The position numbers and the translations under genes are program-made. A DNA stretch of 64,000 bases, from contig NC_135556.1 in NCBI RefSeq assembly GCF_964340395.1, positions 10,314,001-10,378,000 on the forward strand, given 5' to 3'. The first letter of the stretch is position 1, and every line of letters begins with the position of its first letter. The notes below the pieces were generated by a model. The model was not told the origin of the DNA and ran no database searches. It saw nothing but the letters and a program-made list of their open reading frames with translations. Shown one piece after another: positions 13,167 through 24,067 of this stretch. Origin of the DNA: Glandiceps talaboti (Eukaryota > Hemichordata > Enteropneusta > Spengelidae).

Positions 13167-14789
13167 ATGAGGAGAAGCCGTCTATATATTGCCTTTCCAC
13201 TTCTTTTCTTGTTGATGAGCATTCTGTATTTCATACCACCATGGTCTTTTATCGTATCAGAGGCGATGAAAAATCAATATGGATTTACCGTCCAACAACG
13301 AACCGATGGAGAAATGAAAAGTGGTGGGTTTGATCACTTTTGTCGCCGTCTATGGAAGAAAACCACAGCGCCTACCATGTTGGAATACGAAGGGGACACT
13401 CTCACGAAAACATGTTCTTGCCAAAAGGGTCCGCAAACGTTCGGGGAATACGAAAATTCCTCTTTGCAGAGAAGACATAAAGAGTTCATAGATTGGGAAA
13501 GACAACAGGACATGAAAAGGGAACCCTTGATTTACACTCCTGCGATGTCCCCGTTCGGTTATCTTGCCGGCGGATTGACCGTCCAACCTGGAAAATCAGT
13601 TCCCATCAAATCGTTATACATCGATCCTATGGCCGTGGAATGTCTAACAATTATCGATGGATTTAGTTTCCAAGACAAAAAAACAGTGTTCAACTTTAGA
13701 TGCGGTGACGGGAAAGCGGTCATGTTCATCTCGCCAACGTCGTCTATTTTATCAAGGCTCAGAATTGATGGCAACCATACCAGTGATTTAAGGATATCTA
13801 TGGCATTCAATGTCAGTACTCTAAAATCATCGATGAACCGATCGCGATCTGATATCGTCACTCAAGCTATCAACAAAGTATTACACAATATCCATTACCG
13901 CAATATCTACTATGACGTATTCAATCGTGACGTCATCAACGTTACTTTTCTGAATCTCACTTTTCAAATAAACGTTCTCATCAAAGAAAACGCTTTACCT
14001 CGTCTGTATAACACCGGTTCTGGTGACGATATCGCCAATAAGGTAACTATAGTAACTAAAACGTTCGAACGCCCAGATTCGGTGCTTAACCTCATCAAAA
14101 GCATCAGAAAGTACTATCCGAGTGTAACCATAGTGATAGCTGATGATTCAGAGCAACCAGTTGCTATCCATGGTGACAACATCAAGCACTACACCATGCC
14201 TTTTGCAGAGGGGTGGTTTGCTGGACGGAACTTGGCAGTAAGCCAAGTGCGAACCAAATATTTTTTGTGGGTAGATGATGATTTCGAATTCACAGCCTTA
14301 ACTAATCTTAGTAAGTGTCTCGAAAAATTGGAAAACAATGAAGAAAATATCGATATTGTAGGTGGCGTCCTTTCCAGTGGCGAAGAAAGAGATGTTGAAA
14401 TGAGTACATTCGACAAAACACTGAAAATCGAGGGTGGTGATATGGGGTTTTGCGTATACAGAAAATCTGGTGTGCACAGAAAACTACGGAATTATCCCCA
14501 GTGTCACGTAACAAACATTGTGCTTAATTTCTTCATGGCCAAAACGTTGTCTGTCAGAAATATAGGATTTGATCCACACTTCGAACGAGTTGGACACTCG
14601 GAATTTTTCTTCGATGGTTTCGGGTATCTTCGGGTCGCCACATGTTCGGATTTCATCGCAAATCATCGCCCCTCCAGGCCTAAGAAATACATGAAATACA
14701 GGAATAGACAGGAGGATCCCACTGACAAACACAGGAATGTACAATATATCCTTTACAAAAATTATTTACAATGTTTTGAACTCCATTAA
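13167..14789 (+). CDS. B4GALNT1: B4GALNT1-like glycosyltransferase, copy 1 (intronless)
   Basis: A 540-residue type II membrane protein resembling beta-1,4-N-acetylgalactosaminyltransferase 1 (CAZy GT12). That Golgi enzyme moves GalNAc from UDP-GalNAc onto a galactose-containing glycolipid or glycan. Residues 6-30 (LYIAFPLLFLLMSILYF and on) are the signal anchor, and a short stem follows. The catalytic half begins near KVTIVTKTFERPDSV (292 on). It contains ADDSEQP, GWFAGRNLAVSQV and the metal-binding triplet DDD at 370-372 (VDDDFEFT), and ends with GHSEFFFDGFG. The whole CDS is one exon, whereas vertebrate B4GALNT1 is multi-exonic. A pyrimidine tract plus 'gaatacag' lies about 20 bases before the ATG, so a 5'-UTR intron is possible. 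The first in-frame ATG precedes the anchor and is aligned in both copies. The acceptor substrate cannot be read from sequence. Confidence 0.93.
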   Translation: MRRSRLYIAFPLLFLLMSILYFIPPWSFIVSEAMKNQYGFTVQQRTDGEMKSGGFDHFCRRLWKKTTAPTMLEYEGDTLTKTCSCQKGPQTFGEYENSSLQRRHKEFIDWERQQDMKREPLIYTPAMSPFGYLAGGLTVQPGKSVPIKSLYIDPMAVECLTIIDGFSFQDKKTVFNFRCGDGKAVMFISPTSSILSRLRIDGNHTSDLRISMAFNVSTLKSSMNRSRSDIVTQAINKVLHNIHYRNIYYDVFNRDVINVTFLNLTFQINVLIKENALPRLYNTGSGDDIANKVTIVTKTFERPDSVLNLIKSIRKYYPSVTIVIADDSEQPVAIHGDNIKHYTMPFAEGWFAGRNLAVSQVRTKYFLWVDDDFEFTALTNLSKCLEKLENNEENIDIVGGVLSSGEERDVEMSTFDKTLKIEGGDMGFCVYRKSGVHRKLRNYPQCHVTNIVLNFFMAKTLSVRNIGFDPHFERVGHSEFFFDGFGYLRVATCSDFIANHRPSRPKKYMKYRNRQEDPTDKHRNVQYILYKNYLQCFELH

Positions 14790-16582
14790 GTTGACGGCAG
14801 CGTAAATCATCGGTGTAGTCCACCTGTAGACGGGGGAGTATATTCTTGACGCGTGATCTACGTGAATCGTTAATATTTTCACGCGTGAACGGTGAACCCA
14901 TCTTTTTTTAAATGTGTGAATGGTGAATTGGTGAATATTGCGTTATTGGTGAATGGTTGTTATTTTCGAACATGAATGGTGAATGCTTATAAATTAATCG
15001 TGAATGACATAATTTTGTGTGAATGCAAATTGTGAATTTAACCTCGACTTTAAATCATGCTATTGATTGATGGGTTCCGCGGGGCACTCACCGGTACAGT
15101 AGTACGCTCCAGGTCGGAAAATTTAAATCTATTCTGTTCCCTAAACTTTGCAAAATTGTATAAGCAGTAACTATTGCTGACTAAAGATGTTAAAAATCAA
15201 TAATATTATATTCTTTTTATGGGTTTTCTTGCATGTCCCAGACTTCAGCATTTTATAAAGCCATTAAATATTGTTAGTTGAGTGTGTGTTCTGATATCTG
15301 ATCCAGACAATGACAGAAGTGTGTCAATCTAATCATTGGGAGTTGAATTGTGGCCTTCAGCTCAGCCAATGAGATCCAACCACAGGTATTTATTAATGCA
15401 GTGCCTTCACACACATCCACATGACGGTACTCGTGGGAAATTATCCAATGCCTTTCAAACTTTCAACGTTGGTGGCAGCAGTGGAATGAACAATGAAGTC
15501 CTTACCATTGATTCTGGGACTCATGTCCTTTTACAGATCTTATAGCATTAATAACTCATGTTTTGAATAGGGGATGGTCACTCATATGTTAGAGAAAAGA
15601 AAATCGAGGGAAGGTCACTTAGTAGGACGACGGAGTCGGGGAGGGTCACATTTTACACAACAGTCCGAGCCTAATTTTTCCCCATCCCGGCCTAACCCCC
15701 CTCCCCCCTGTAATTACTGAGGGCTCACTAAGGCTAGTCAAACTATGACAAAATTGTATGTTTGATATTGGTGAATTTACACAAGATTTACTGGTGAATG
15801 GTATATTACAATAATATTTGGTGAACGTTAATTGATATCTAGAGATACTGGTTTAGACCTTTTCTTCGTGGTGAGGCACGAACACTCATGATTCAAGATG
15901 TGCTCAGTGTGAATCAATACACGCTCACTTATGAATAAAGTCTTTAAAAAAACTTTATTACAGCCTCATCACAGTGTATCAGCATACATATTTCAAATAT
16001 ACTTCATTGTGTGCACTAAAACTCCGCGCAAGTAACACAAACTGTAATAAATCCTAGCCTAGCTTACATTAATATTTGTTTTTAGAGACATTTTGTCTAT
16101 ACATGTGTACCACTGTGCATATCACAATGAAAGTATTGAAACCAGAATAAAAATGTTTTATGTTGAAATCACATCAATCCAACGATTTAGGCTTTGTTTT
16201 TGTTGTGCACCATGTCCCAACACTCCATACACTTGGCAACTTACATACCCTGTAGTGTCAGTGCTTCAATCATATCAGACGCCAACCTTCCCAAGACCAT
16301 GACGTGACAATCATACTGGGAGCGGACACACTCGCCCTGAATTAAAGGAGAGATGTATTTGACGTTGCAAATTGTATTTATGAACCCATTTATTGCAATG
16401 GGTGTCTGCTAATAACTCGGGAAAACTAGACTATACGAGTCTCAGTTACCCAGATTCCATTGCGGGCTTCCCTACTTCCGCAATGGGGTGTGGATAACCA
16501 TAGAAGTCAACTGATTGGACACAGCGTTCAACTGATACATTCACAATTTCAACTGATATGACGTCATCCATATAGACACCCC
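14790..16582 (+). other. 3' flank of B4GALNT copy 1
   Basis: Non-coding, but almost identical to 21011-22770. It has many short TGGTGAAT-type direct repeats at about 14880-15030 and 15765-15835. A candidate AATAAA poly-A signal is at 15934-15939. The open frames here are shared with unit 2 only because the DNA is nearly identical. Confidence 0.6.
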
Positions 16583-16949
16583 TAGTCTAGTTCCTATACA
16601 GTATCGTTGCGATTTATACCTTCACTCACAGTCTAGTCAAAGTCGTGACTCGAAGTCCTGAGATGCATGAGATGTAATTTAAAATTCATCCACAGCCACC
16701 CACACATGTACAGTCATCATCGTGTCTTTATTAATCAATCACACACTTCTAACCAATAACACAGTCCCCCCTAATGTTAGTGTTTATTGGAGCAGGTAAG
16801 TAATGTCCAAATATGGTATATTAGTCAGCTGAGGATGCTACTTATACACTATAGGAGCTGGGGTTCACTGATTGGATGAACAACTTTTTGTGCTGATTGA
16901 GGGACTTTGACCATACTGTAGTTAAAAACCACAGTTGGCGTCCAGACTG
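16583..16949 (+). mobile_element. Inverted-repeat element, family T1, inserted in unit 1 only
   Basis: It begins TAGTCTAGTTCCTATACAG and ends CCACAGTTGGCGTCCAGACT, giving short terminal inverted repeats of the form TAGTCTRG. The flanks agACACCcc and ggACACCac look like a worn 9-bp target duplication. Unit 2 at about 22765-22800 and the inverted arm at about 9470-9485 have the uninterrupted site (GGCAC[TC]ACCAC[AG]A type). The insertion therefore came after the units formed. No coding capacity is seen. Confidence 0.8.
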
Positions 16950-17736
16950 TGGACACCACGACGACGTCCTGTCACTTTTCTGTGTCAAATTCCCTCTAAT
17001 GTTCATAAAATGCTTTATGTAATTAACAGTAGTCGGTTGAACCATGGATCTAAATCTCAGTTATAAATCCAAAACTTCGGAAAGCTGATGTTCAGTCTTT
17101 CTTCATTCTTATCACAGTTAAAACACACTCATCGCATGGTCACTTATGTAATGGCGTTGTAAATCCACATGTATGAAACACTACGTGATGATGGTACTGT
17201 CTGTTTTACTTTGTGACTTTGTTGCGCAACTCGCTCATTTTGTACATTCAGTGAAATTTGATAACCAAGAACTTTATTTTCAGAAAAAAAGATGTTATGT
17301 TTTCCTGATTCAGACAACATACGCCAGTTCTCATACAAAGAAGAGTGCAAGTAAATTCTGTGGAATACCTCGGTTCGATCGCCGTCAATAATTATTCAGT
17401 TTTTATATTCAATTTAGTAGCAAGACCCTCACATAATACTTGCCCAAAACAGTGCACGTGATGGCAAATATTGTTCGCTTGTTTCGGAATTACTCCGCTA
17501 AAACTAAAAGTATCCTTAACTCTATTTCAATTATAATTCTAAATCTATACACCTGTATTACCCAGAGACTTGGCTGACTGGCTTGACAGTGTCGGTCACC
17601 AAAAGAAAACAGCTGTACCATATGAATATTTAATGAGCGATGACAACTGCCCTTTATTACTAGTGACATGCTCTGTTCGAGCTTTGCTTGCCATGGGGAT
17701 GAACCATAATTAACACCTTTCAGCAGGGTCTTGACT

Positions 17737-17797
17737 ATACTGTGAGTGAAGGTATAAATTGTAACGATACTGTATAGGAACTAGACTAGGTCTTCCA
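17737..17797 (-). repeat. Partial T1 element end
   Basis: On the minus strand it reads CCTAGTCTAGTTCCTATACAG then a TATCGTTACAATTTATACC-like tract and CTCACAGTATAG. This is the 5' end of family T1. The opposite end was not found nearby. It sits at the junction between duplication units 1 and 2. Confidence 0.7.
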
Positions 17798-18439
17798 TTA
17801 TTACGTGATCAAAGTAGCGATAATTTAAAATGAAAAAGTAAGACAATGCAATGCAAAAAAATGGTGTGGATACCCCTTCCCCTCCCCTCCACATCACTCA
17901 GACACATGCTGTAACTCTGTGCTGGTCTTTGCTCTTAGTAATATCATACCATTTCAATGTAGCCGTGCCGTATGGTATGAAATATATGTTAAAACCCTAC
18001 TAGAAATACCAAAACCCCCTAAGTTAGTTATATATTGTCAACTACAGACATGCTCTCACCTGAGCTGACACAGTCTCACCTTAACATAATCGATCTATTA
18101 TGGATTTCTGAAGGTAGACATGTAGTGATAAGAGGTCTTGAATTTGTTACTTGTTGTACTTTTCACAAGCAATGTTTAATGTTTATTTGTCAATGATCAG
18201 TTTGGGAGTACATGCATGAATTTTATTTCAACTGTAGTGTATTGAGGTGAAACCATTGATAACTACCATAACTGCGGGTTTTTAGAGAGTTAGAGGGTTC
18301 ACAAGCGAGACATAGTGACAGTGGTTGGAAACTTGTCGAAGCTGTAACTACACAGTCACGTATGTATCCGATATTTCTCTTCTAGTGATTGTATATGTTA
18401 GCAAATTATCTGGTAAAGCATGTAAATATCGGGTGTGTA

Positions 18440-18995
18440 ACGGGTATATATGTACCGTGGTGGACAAACATTAGAACAACAAACGCTACAAAAAATTCAA
18501 AAACTAGGGGTCTAAAGTCTACATTTTAGCAAGAAACAGGGATCAAATGTCATGAGTTTTGAACACTTTTCATACCCTTTCACGTGTCACCTGCATGCTT
18601 CAGTCATCGCTAGTTCATTGGCTGCCTGGGGGCCGGGGGAGGGGGGCCTACATCCGATAAAGATGACTGAAAACAACCTTGTTCAAAATATGGGGTCAAA
18701 AGTCGCACGTGCATTCAAAGAGATGGGTCAAACCTCTACATAATGCTTTAAAAAATTTACTTTTATTATTATACATTTTTTCATTTGTGAGTTTTGTTTT
18801 CCAAATGGTGTCTATGGTGTTTACTTCATCCTATCAGATGTAAAGCCATTACTAGAAGAACAATTTTAGAGTGTCTTTTTGAGTTGATGACAGTTTTTGC
18901 ATACACTATTTCTTGTGAGACTTCAAAAAAAGTTTAGGGTCGGCAGTGAAAAGCTAGGTGGGGTCGGGTAACTGGAACCAAACAATTATTTTTTT
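18440..18995. other. Insertion of about 550 bp specific to unit 2, upstream of B4GALNT copy 2
   Basis: Unit 1 has only about 80 bases between 'tgtgaatat' and 'aatcattttct', while unit 2 has about 600. The extra DNA contains a G-rich tract (about 18628-18647) and 'gggtcggcagtgaaaagctaggtggggtcggg' near 18937-18968. I do not recognise its class and no clear target duplication was found. It displaces any shared upstream promoter of copy 2. Confidence 0.6.
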
Positions 18996-19057
18996 AGGCC
19001 TAATCATTTTCTGTCGATGGTTTCTTTTTTGAATACAGTATAACTCCCACAATCACC

Positions 19058-21010
19058 ATGAGGGGAATTCGTCTATATGTTGCCTTTCTACTTCTTTTCT
19101 TGTTGATGGCCATTCTGTATTTCATATCACCATGGTCTTTTATCGTATCAGAGGTGATGAAAAATCACGATGGATTTACCGTCCCGCCAAGAACCGATGG
19201 AGAGAGGAAAAGTGGTGGTTTTGATAACGAATCAGAGGTGATGAAAACTCACCATGGATTTACCGTCCCGCTCAGAACCGGTGGAGAGAGGAAAAGTGGT
19301 GGTTTTGATAACGTATCAGAGGTGATGAAAACTCACCATGGATTTACCGTCCCGCTCAGAACCGATGGAGAGAGGAAAAGTGGTGGTTTTGATAACGTAT
19401 CAGAGGTGATGAAAAATCACGATGGATTTACCGTCCCGCTCAGAACCGGTGGGGAAAGGAAAAGTGGTGCTTTTGATAACGAATCAGAGGTTATGAAAAA
19501 CCACGATGGATTTACAGTCCCGCCCGGTGGAGAAATGAAAAGTGGTGGGTTTGATCACTTTTGTCGCCGTCTGTGGAAGAAAACCACAGCGCCTACCATG
19601 TTGGAATACGAAGGGGACACTCTCACGAAAACATGTTCTTGCCAAAAGGGTCCGCAAACGTTTGGGCCATTCGAAAATTCATCTATGCAGAGAAGACATA
19701 AAGAGTTCATAGAATGGGAAAGACAACAGGACATCAAAAGGGAACCCTTGATTTACACTCCTACGATGTCCCCGTTCGGTTATCTTGCCGGCGGATTCAC
19801 CCTCCAACCTGGAAAATCAGTTCCTCTCAAATCGTTATACATTGATCCTATGGCCGTGGAATGTCTAACAGTTATCCATGGATTTAGTTTCCAAGACAAA
19901 AAATCAGTGTTCAACTTCAGATGCGGTGACGGGAAAGCAGTCATGTTCATCTCGCCAACGTCATCTAGTTTGACACAGCTCAGAATTGATGGCAACCATA
20001 CCAGTGATTTAAGGATATCAATGGCATTCAATGTCGGTACGCTAAAATCATCGCTGGACCGATCGCGAGTTGATATCCTCACTCAAGCTATCAACGAAGT
20101 ATTACACAATATCCATTACCGCAATATCTACTATGACGTATTCAATCGTGACGTCATCAACGTCACTTTTCTGAATCTCACTTTTCAAATAAACGTTCTC
20201 ATCAAAGAAAACGCTTTACCTCGTCTGTATGACACCGGTTCTGGTGACGATATCGCCAATAAGGTAACTATAGTAACTAAAACGTTCGAACGCCCAGATT
20301 CGGTGCTTAACCTCATCAAAAGCATCAGAAAGTACTATCCGAGTGTAACCATAGTGATAGCTGATGATTCAGAGCAACCAGTTGCTATCCATGGTGACAA
20401 CATCAAGCATTACACCATGCCTTTTGCAGAGGGGTGGTTCGCTGGACGGAACTTGGCAGTAAGCCAAGTACGAACCAAATATTTTTTGTGGGTAGATGAT
20501 GATTTCGAATTCACAGCCTTAACTAATCTTAGTAAGTGTCTCGAAAAATTGGAAAACAATGAAGAAAATATCGATATTGTAGGTGGCGTCCTTTCCAGCG
20601 GCAAAGAAAGAGATGTTGAAATGAGTACATTCGACAAAACACTGAAAATCGAGGATGGTGATATGGGGTTTTGCGTATACAGAAAATCTGGTGTGCACAG
20701 AAAGCTACGGAATTATCCCCAGTGTCACGTAACAAACATTGTGCTTAATTTCTTCATGGCCAAAACGTTGTCTGTCAGAAATATAGGATTTGATCCACAC
20801 TTCGAACGAGTTGGACACTCGGAATTTTTCTTCGATGGTTTCGGGTATCTTCGGGTCGCCACATGTTCGGATTTCATCGCAAATCATCGCCCCTCCAGGC
20901 CTAAAAAATACATGAGATACAGGAACAGACAGGTGGATCCCACTGACGAACACAGGAATGTACAATATATCCTTTACAAAAATTATTTACAATGTTTTGA
21001 ACTCAATTAA
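19058..21010 (+). CDS. B4GALNT1: B4GALNT1-like glycosyltransferase, copy 2, with repeated stem
   Basis: A 650-residue tandem paralogue of 13167-14789. It has the same signal anchor (LYVAFLLLFLLMAILYF) and the same catalytic half from KVTIVTKTFERP. The DDD metal triplet is at 480-482 and the C-terminal FFFDGFGYLRVATCSDF is kept. It is also a single exon. The 110 extra residues lie wholly in the stem, where a SEVMKNHDGFTVPPR-type unit of 28 residues occurs four times plus a 24-residue fifth; copy 1 has one. All catalytic motifs are intact, so it should be an active Golgi enzyme. Over the last 245 or so residues it differs from copy 1 at about six positions, and over the first half at many more. 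The start is the ATG aligned with copy 1. Confidence 0.92.
   Translation: MRGIRLYVAFLLLFLLMAILYFISPWSFIVSEVMKNHDGFTVPPRTDGERKSGGFDNESEVMKTHHGFTVPLRTGGERKSGGFDNVSEVMKTHHGFTVPLRTDGERKSGGFDNVSEVMKNHDGFTVPLRTGGERKSGAFDNESEVMKNHDGFTVPPGGEMKSGGFDHFCRRLWKKTTAPTMLEYEGDTLTKTCSCQKGPQTFGPFENSSMQRRHKEFIEWERQQDIKREPLIYTPTMSPFGYLAGGFTLQPGKSVPLKSLYIDPMAVECLTVIHGFSFQDKKSVFNFRCGDGKAVMFISPTSSSLTQLRIDGNHTSDLRISMAFNVGTLKSSLDRSRVDILTQAINEVLHNIHYRNIYYDVFNRDVINVTFLNLTFQINVLIKENALPRLYDTGSGDDIANKVTIVTKTFERPDSVLNLIKSIRKYYPSVTIVIADDSEQPVAIHGDNIKHYTMPFAEGWFAGRNLAVSQVRTKYFLWVDDDFEFTALTNLSKCLEKLENNEENIDIVGGVLSSGKERDVEMSTFDKTLKIEDGDMGFCVYRKSGVHRKLRNYPQCHVTNIVLNFFMAKTLSVRNIGFDPHFERVGHSEFFFDGFGYLRVATCSDFIANHRPSRPKKYMRYRNRQVDPTDEHRNVQYILYKNYLQCFELN
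19148..19555 (+). repeat. In-frame 84-bp coding minisatellite in the stem of B4GALNT copy 2
   Basis: Units start at 19148, 19232, 19316, 19400 and 19484. The first four are 84 bp and the last 72 bp. Each encodes SEVMK[NT]H[DH]GFTVP.. followed by R.[DG]GERKSG[GA]FDN[EV]. Neighbouring units differ by only a few bases, so the expansion is young. Copy 1 has a single 78-bp unit at the same place. Confidence 0.96.
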
Positions 21011-22785
21011 GTTGACGGCAGCGTAAATCATCGGTGTAGTCTACCTGTAGACGGGGGAGTATATTCTTGACACGTGATCTACGTGAATCGTTAATATTTT
21101 CACGCGTGAACGGTGAACCCATCTTTTTTTAAATGTGTGAATGGTGAATTGGTGAATATTGCGTTATTGGTGAATGGTTGTTATTTTCGAACATGGATGG
21201 TGAATGCTTATAAATTAATCGTGAATGACATAATTTTGTGTGAATGCAAATTGTTAATTTAACCTCGACTTTAAATCATGCTATTGATTGATGGGTTCCG
21301 CGGGCCACTCACCGGTACAGTAGTACGCTCCAGGTCTGAAAATTGAATTATATTCTGTTCACTAAACTTTGCAAAATTGTATAAGCAGTAACTATTGCTG
21401 ACTAAAAGATGTTAAAAATCAATAATATCATATTCTTTTATGGGTTTTCTGGCATTTCCCAGACTTCAGCATTTTATAAAGCCATTAAATATTGTTAGTT
21501 GAGTGTGTGTTCTGATATCTGATCCAGACAATGTCAGGAGTGTGTCAATCTAATCATTGGGAGTTGAATTGTGGCCTTCAGCTCAGCCAATGAGATTCAA
21601 CCACGGGTATTTATTAATGCAGTGTGCCTTCACACACGTCCACATGACGGGAGTAGTGGCAAATTATCCAATGCCTTTCAAACTTTCAACGTTGGTGGCA
21701 GCAGTGGAATGAACAATGAAGTCCTTACCATTGATTCTGGGACTCATGTCCTTTTACAGATCTTATAGCATTAATAACTCATGTTTTGAATAGGGGATGG
21801 TCACTCATATGTTAGAGAAAAGAAAATCGAGGGAAGGTCACTTAGTAGGACGACGGAGTCGGGGAGGGTCACATTTTACACAACAGTCCGAGCCTAATTT
21901 TTCCCCGTCCCTAACCCCCCTCCCCCCTGTAATTACTGAGGGCTCACTAAGGCTAGTCAAACTATGACAAAATTGTATGTTTGATATTGGTGAATTTACA
22001 CAAGATTTACTGGTGAATGGTATATTACAATAATATTTGGTGAACGTTAATTGATATCTAGAGATACTGGTTTAGACCTTTTTCTTCGTGGTGAGGCACT
22101 AATTATTCAAGATGTGCTCAGTGTGAATCAATACACGCTCACTTATGAATAAAGTCTTTAAAAATCCTTTATTACAGCCTCATCACAGTGTATCAGCATA
22201 CATATTTCAAATATACTTCTTTGTGCGCACTAAAACTCCACGCAAGTAACACAAACTGTAATAAATCCTAGCCTAGCTTACATTAATATTTGTTTTATAG
22301 ACATTTTGTCTATACATGTGTACCACTGTGTATATCACAATGAAAGTATTGAAACCAGAATAAAAATGTTTTATGTTGAAATCACATCAATCCATCGATT
22401 TAGGCTTTTGTTGTGCATGGCATGGTGTCCCAACACTCCATATACCCTGTAGTGTCAGTGCTTCGATCATATCAGACGCCAACGTTAACCTAAGCTTACC
22501 AAGACCATGACGTGACAATCATACTGGGAGCGGACACACTCGCCCTGAATTAAAGGAGGGATCTATTTGACATTGTAAATTGTATTTATGAACCTATTTT
22601 TATCATTATTGCAATGGGTGTATGCTAATAACTCCGGAAAACTATCAGTTAACTAGTCTCGGTTACCCAGATTCCATTGCGGGCTTGCCTACTTGCGCAA
22701 TGGGGTGTGGGTGACCATATATTGAAGTCAACTGATTGGACACAGCATTCAACTGATATGACGTCATCCATTGGCACTACCACAA
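21011..22785 (+). other. 3' flank of B4GALNT copy 2
   Basis: Non-coding counterpart of 14790-16575. A matching candidate poly-A signal lies at about 22147-22152. The T1 insertion of unit 1 is absent here, so this is the empty site. Confidence 0.6.
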
Positions 22786-24067
22786 CGTCCTGTCATTTTT
22801 CTGGTTTCAAATTCCCTCCAATGTTCATAAAATCTTTTATGTGAATAGCAAACGGTTGAACCATGGATCTAAATCTCAGTTATAAATCCATGGTTGAACC
22901 TAAAAACATCGGAAAACTGATGCCCAGTCTTTCTTCATTCTTATCACAGTTAAAACACAATCATCGCATGGTCACTTATGTAATGGCGTTGTAAATCCAC
23001 ATGTATAAAACACTACGTGATGATGGTTTTACTTTGTGACTTTGTTCATGCACAACTCGCTCATTTCTGTACATACAGTGAAACTTGATAACTACGTGAT
23101 CCAAGAATTTTATTCAGAAAAAAAAATGTTTCGTTTTCTTGATTCAGGAAACATACGCCAGTTCTCGTACAAAGAAGAGTACAAATAAATTCCGTAAAAT
23201 AACTCGGTTCGCCGTCAATAATTATTCAGTTTTTTACATTGTATTTTAGTAGCAGGACCCTCACATAATACTTGCTCAAAAAAGTGCACGTGGTGGCAAA
23301 TATTGTTCTCTTATTTCGGAATTACTCCGCTAAAACTAAAAGTATCCTTCGATTATATTTCTAAATCTATACACCAGTATTACCCAGAGACTTGGCTGAC
23401 TGGCTTGACAGTGCCTGTCACCAAAACATGAGCCAATGTGTCGAGTTAAACAGCCACGTCCCTAGTCTAAAGAGTAAAACACCAGCTCTGAATATCAATG
23501 CAAATTGCAAATCATAACTCTGGTGGAAGTTTTTATTATCTGGTATGTGAGAACCACAATGAATCTGAAATTATAACAACTAGACATTATAATTTGAAAC
23601 AATGATTATAACTTGAAAGTGTAAACTTTAAAAACAAAATGGTATTTAAATTGATTATGTGACTCTGAGAAACCAACGGTTATGGTAGGAATTCTTGTGA
23701 TAAAAAGTTCATCGAACCTAGAGGTCGAATCATTCGTTGGAAAACATCGCTTTATTGGATTCGTCGAGTTGTTGTGTTTTAACGGTTGTGTATTGCTAAG
23801 ACTTGACTTGTGACTTTTAGAATTCATCATGCAAGGACGAAAATCTTCCATTTTTTTGGAGAACGATATCTGAGACGTTCCCTTAACATTTTATCTTTGC
23901 ATTTTTAATGATATTGGCAGGGTCAATCAATGCGTAACTCCTCAATATATGTCAAACAAATTAAGTTTTTTGTCACGTGGTTTGTGGTACTCGACATCAA
24001 GTTTTAACAGGGACGCGGGATGCCTAATGTCACAGAAGTCATCGAATTTATTTGATTCCCGTGACTT

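Larger units (their letters stand above)
12433..17610 (+). repeat. Tandem segmental duplication, unit 1
   Basis: The unit runs from a 'gtgtggat...cacatcactcagacacatgctg' start, through a B4GALNT1-like gene and its 3' flank, to the arm that ends near 'ggcttgacagtg'. It matches unit 2 (17845-23870) over nearly its whole length, apart from one insertion here (about 16583-16949). Unit 2 has two gains of its own, about 18440-18995 and the stem repeats at 19148-19555. Confidence 0.92.
17845..23870 (+). repeat. Tandem segmental duplication, unit 2
   Basis: The direct copy of unit 1. The 3' flank (21011-22770) is almost base-for-base like 14790-16575, so the duplication, or a later gene conversion, is recent. 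The distal arm at 22786-23865 is the direct partner of the inverted arm at 8397-9485. Confidence 0.92.
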
